From Chloroflexota bacterium (GTDB lineage: Bacteria; Chloroflexota; UBA6077; CF-72): a stretch of 5,959 nt of DNA. The notes under the pieces are model-generated. The model ran no database searches. It saw nothing but the letters and a program-made list of their open reading frames with translations, and had not been told where the DNA came from. The stretch lies in the NCBI GenBank assembly GCA_019242065.1, contig JAFAWJ010000339.1:1-5959 (forward strand), in the 5' to 3' direction. Below, piece after piece: positions 5,689 to 5,959 of the stretch (the stretch's first letter is position 1; each line of letters begins with the position of its first letter). The position numbers were made by a program, and so were the translations under genes.

Positions 5689-5959
5689 GTGAAAGTCGAC
5701 GTCACGGACAACCTGGATGGTGGCTTCAACTACGAATTCGTGCGCGGCGTATCGACCCAGAGCGCCGGCGCCGCCGAGCTGGGCGAGTGCCTGGAGACCA
5801 TGCGCCAGGTGCGCGACAACGACTTCGACAGCTGGATTGACCACTGGCGCGCCACCGCCGACCGGGTAGCGAGCTACGCGGAGGCGCAGCTCCAGGCCGG
5901 CCAACCGGGGTCTGGTCTTTCGGCCCGACTACGAAAAGCCGGTGGCGGCCGTGGTGGAC
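5689..5959 (+). pseudogene. Alpha/beta hydrolase (2,6-dihydropseudooxynicotine hydrolase-like), internally deleted and frameshifted, 3' partial
   Basis: From GTG 5689 the frame encodes the start of the helical N-terminal domain of a dienelactone-hydrolase-like alpha/beta hydrolase: FNYEFVRGVS (13-22), GECLETMRQVRDNDFDSWI (32-50) and HWRATADRVASYAEAQLQAG (52-71). This matches the usual start of that group (FEFLR, GECL, GDFESW, EW..TA.RV). After about residue 72 the expected continuation (VSAREALLRA-type helices) is absent. From 5903 the next frame reads NRGLVFRPDYEKPVAAVVD, which is family sequence that normally lies well after the oxyanion HGG and GPGQG region. Roughly 100-140 residues appear to be missing, and the join shifts the frame by one; this size is recalled from family architecture, not aligned. 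The original frame stays open to the window end but reads as Gly/Arg-rich nonsense. The GxSxGG nucleophile region would lie beyond the window. No good ribosome binding site is visible, and GTG 5659 is an alternative start. This is either a real deletion or an assembly join. Confidence 0.72.

Noticed and set aside
5558..5692. 44-codon plus-strand frame overlapping the hydrolase start by GTGA
   Set aside because: The overlap is suggestive of coupling, but there is no ribosome binding site and no recognisable sequence; kept only as a note.
5539..5904. Minus-strand 121-codon frame
   Set aside because: It lies opposite the recognisable hydrolase N-terminus and shows no features of its own.

Overview
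The window is GC-rich, densely coding bacterial DNA. The gene families (a polytopic ArnT-type glycosyltransferase with a C-terminal soluble domain, an Asp23/AmaP envelope-stress cluster, and a dienelactone-hydrolase-like alpha/beta hydrolase) suggest a high-GC member of the Chloroflexota or Actinomycetota. This assignment rests on gene content and composition only. No rRNA, tRNA, CRISPR array, insertion sequence or attachment site was seen.

Layout. Positions 2-2395 (+) hold a family 39 (ArnT/PMT-type) glycosyltransferase whose 5' end lies outside the window. It carries an unusually long Gly/Ser/Ala-rich linker before a conserved C-terminal domain. After a 124-base gap, 2520-3851 (+) encodes a second GT-C-fold membrane glycosyltransferase, probably using a polyprenyl-phosphate sugar donor. 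Both genes point to glycan assembly on the outer face of the cytoplasmic membrane. Converging on them is a compact four-gene minus-strand operon: asp23-like (5325-4849), a second small Asp23-like gene (4839-4468), amaP-like (4467-3886) and a 64-residue two-helix membrane protein (3861-3667). The last gene runs about 185 bases into the 3' end of the second glycosyltransferase on the opposite strand. Positions 5326-5688 are a largely non-coding spacer that carries the operon's probable promoter. Positions 5689-5959 (+) start an alpha/beta hydrolase of the 2,6-dihydropseudooxynicotine hydrolase-like group. Its reading frame jumps near 5903, apparently with a large internal piece missing.

How the genes fit together. 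The two glycosyltransferases and the Asp23/AmaP cluster all concern the cell envelope: extracytoplasmic sugar transfer on one strand, and a membrane-anchored Asp23 scaffold on the other. In Staphylococcus, AmaP anchors Asp23 to the membrane. Here three successive proteins appear to share Asp23-like features, and only one of them has membrane helices. The features most worth checking are the broken hydrolase, the antisense-encoded tail of the second glycosyltransferase, and the three-part Asp23 cluster.
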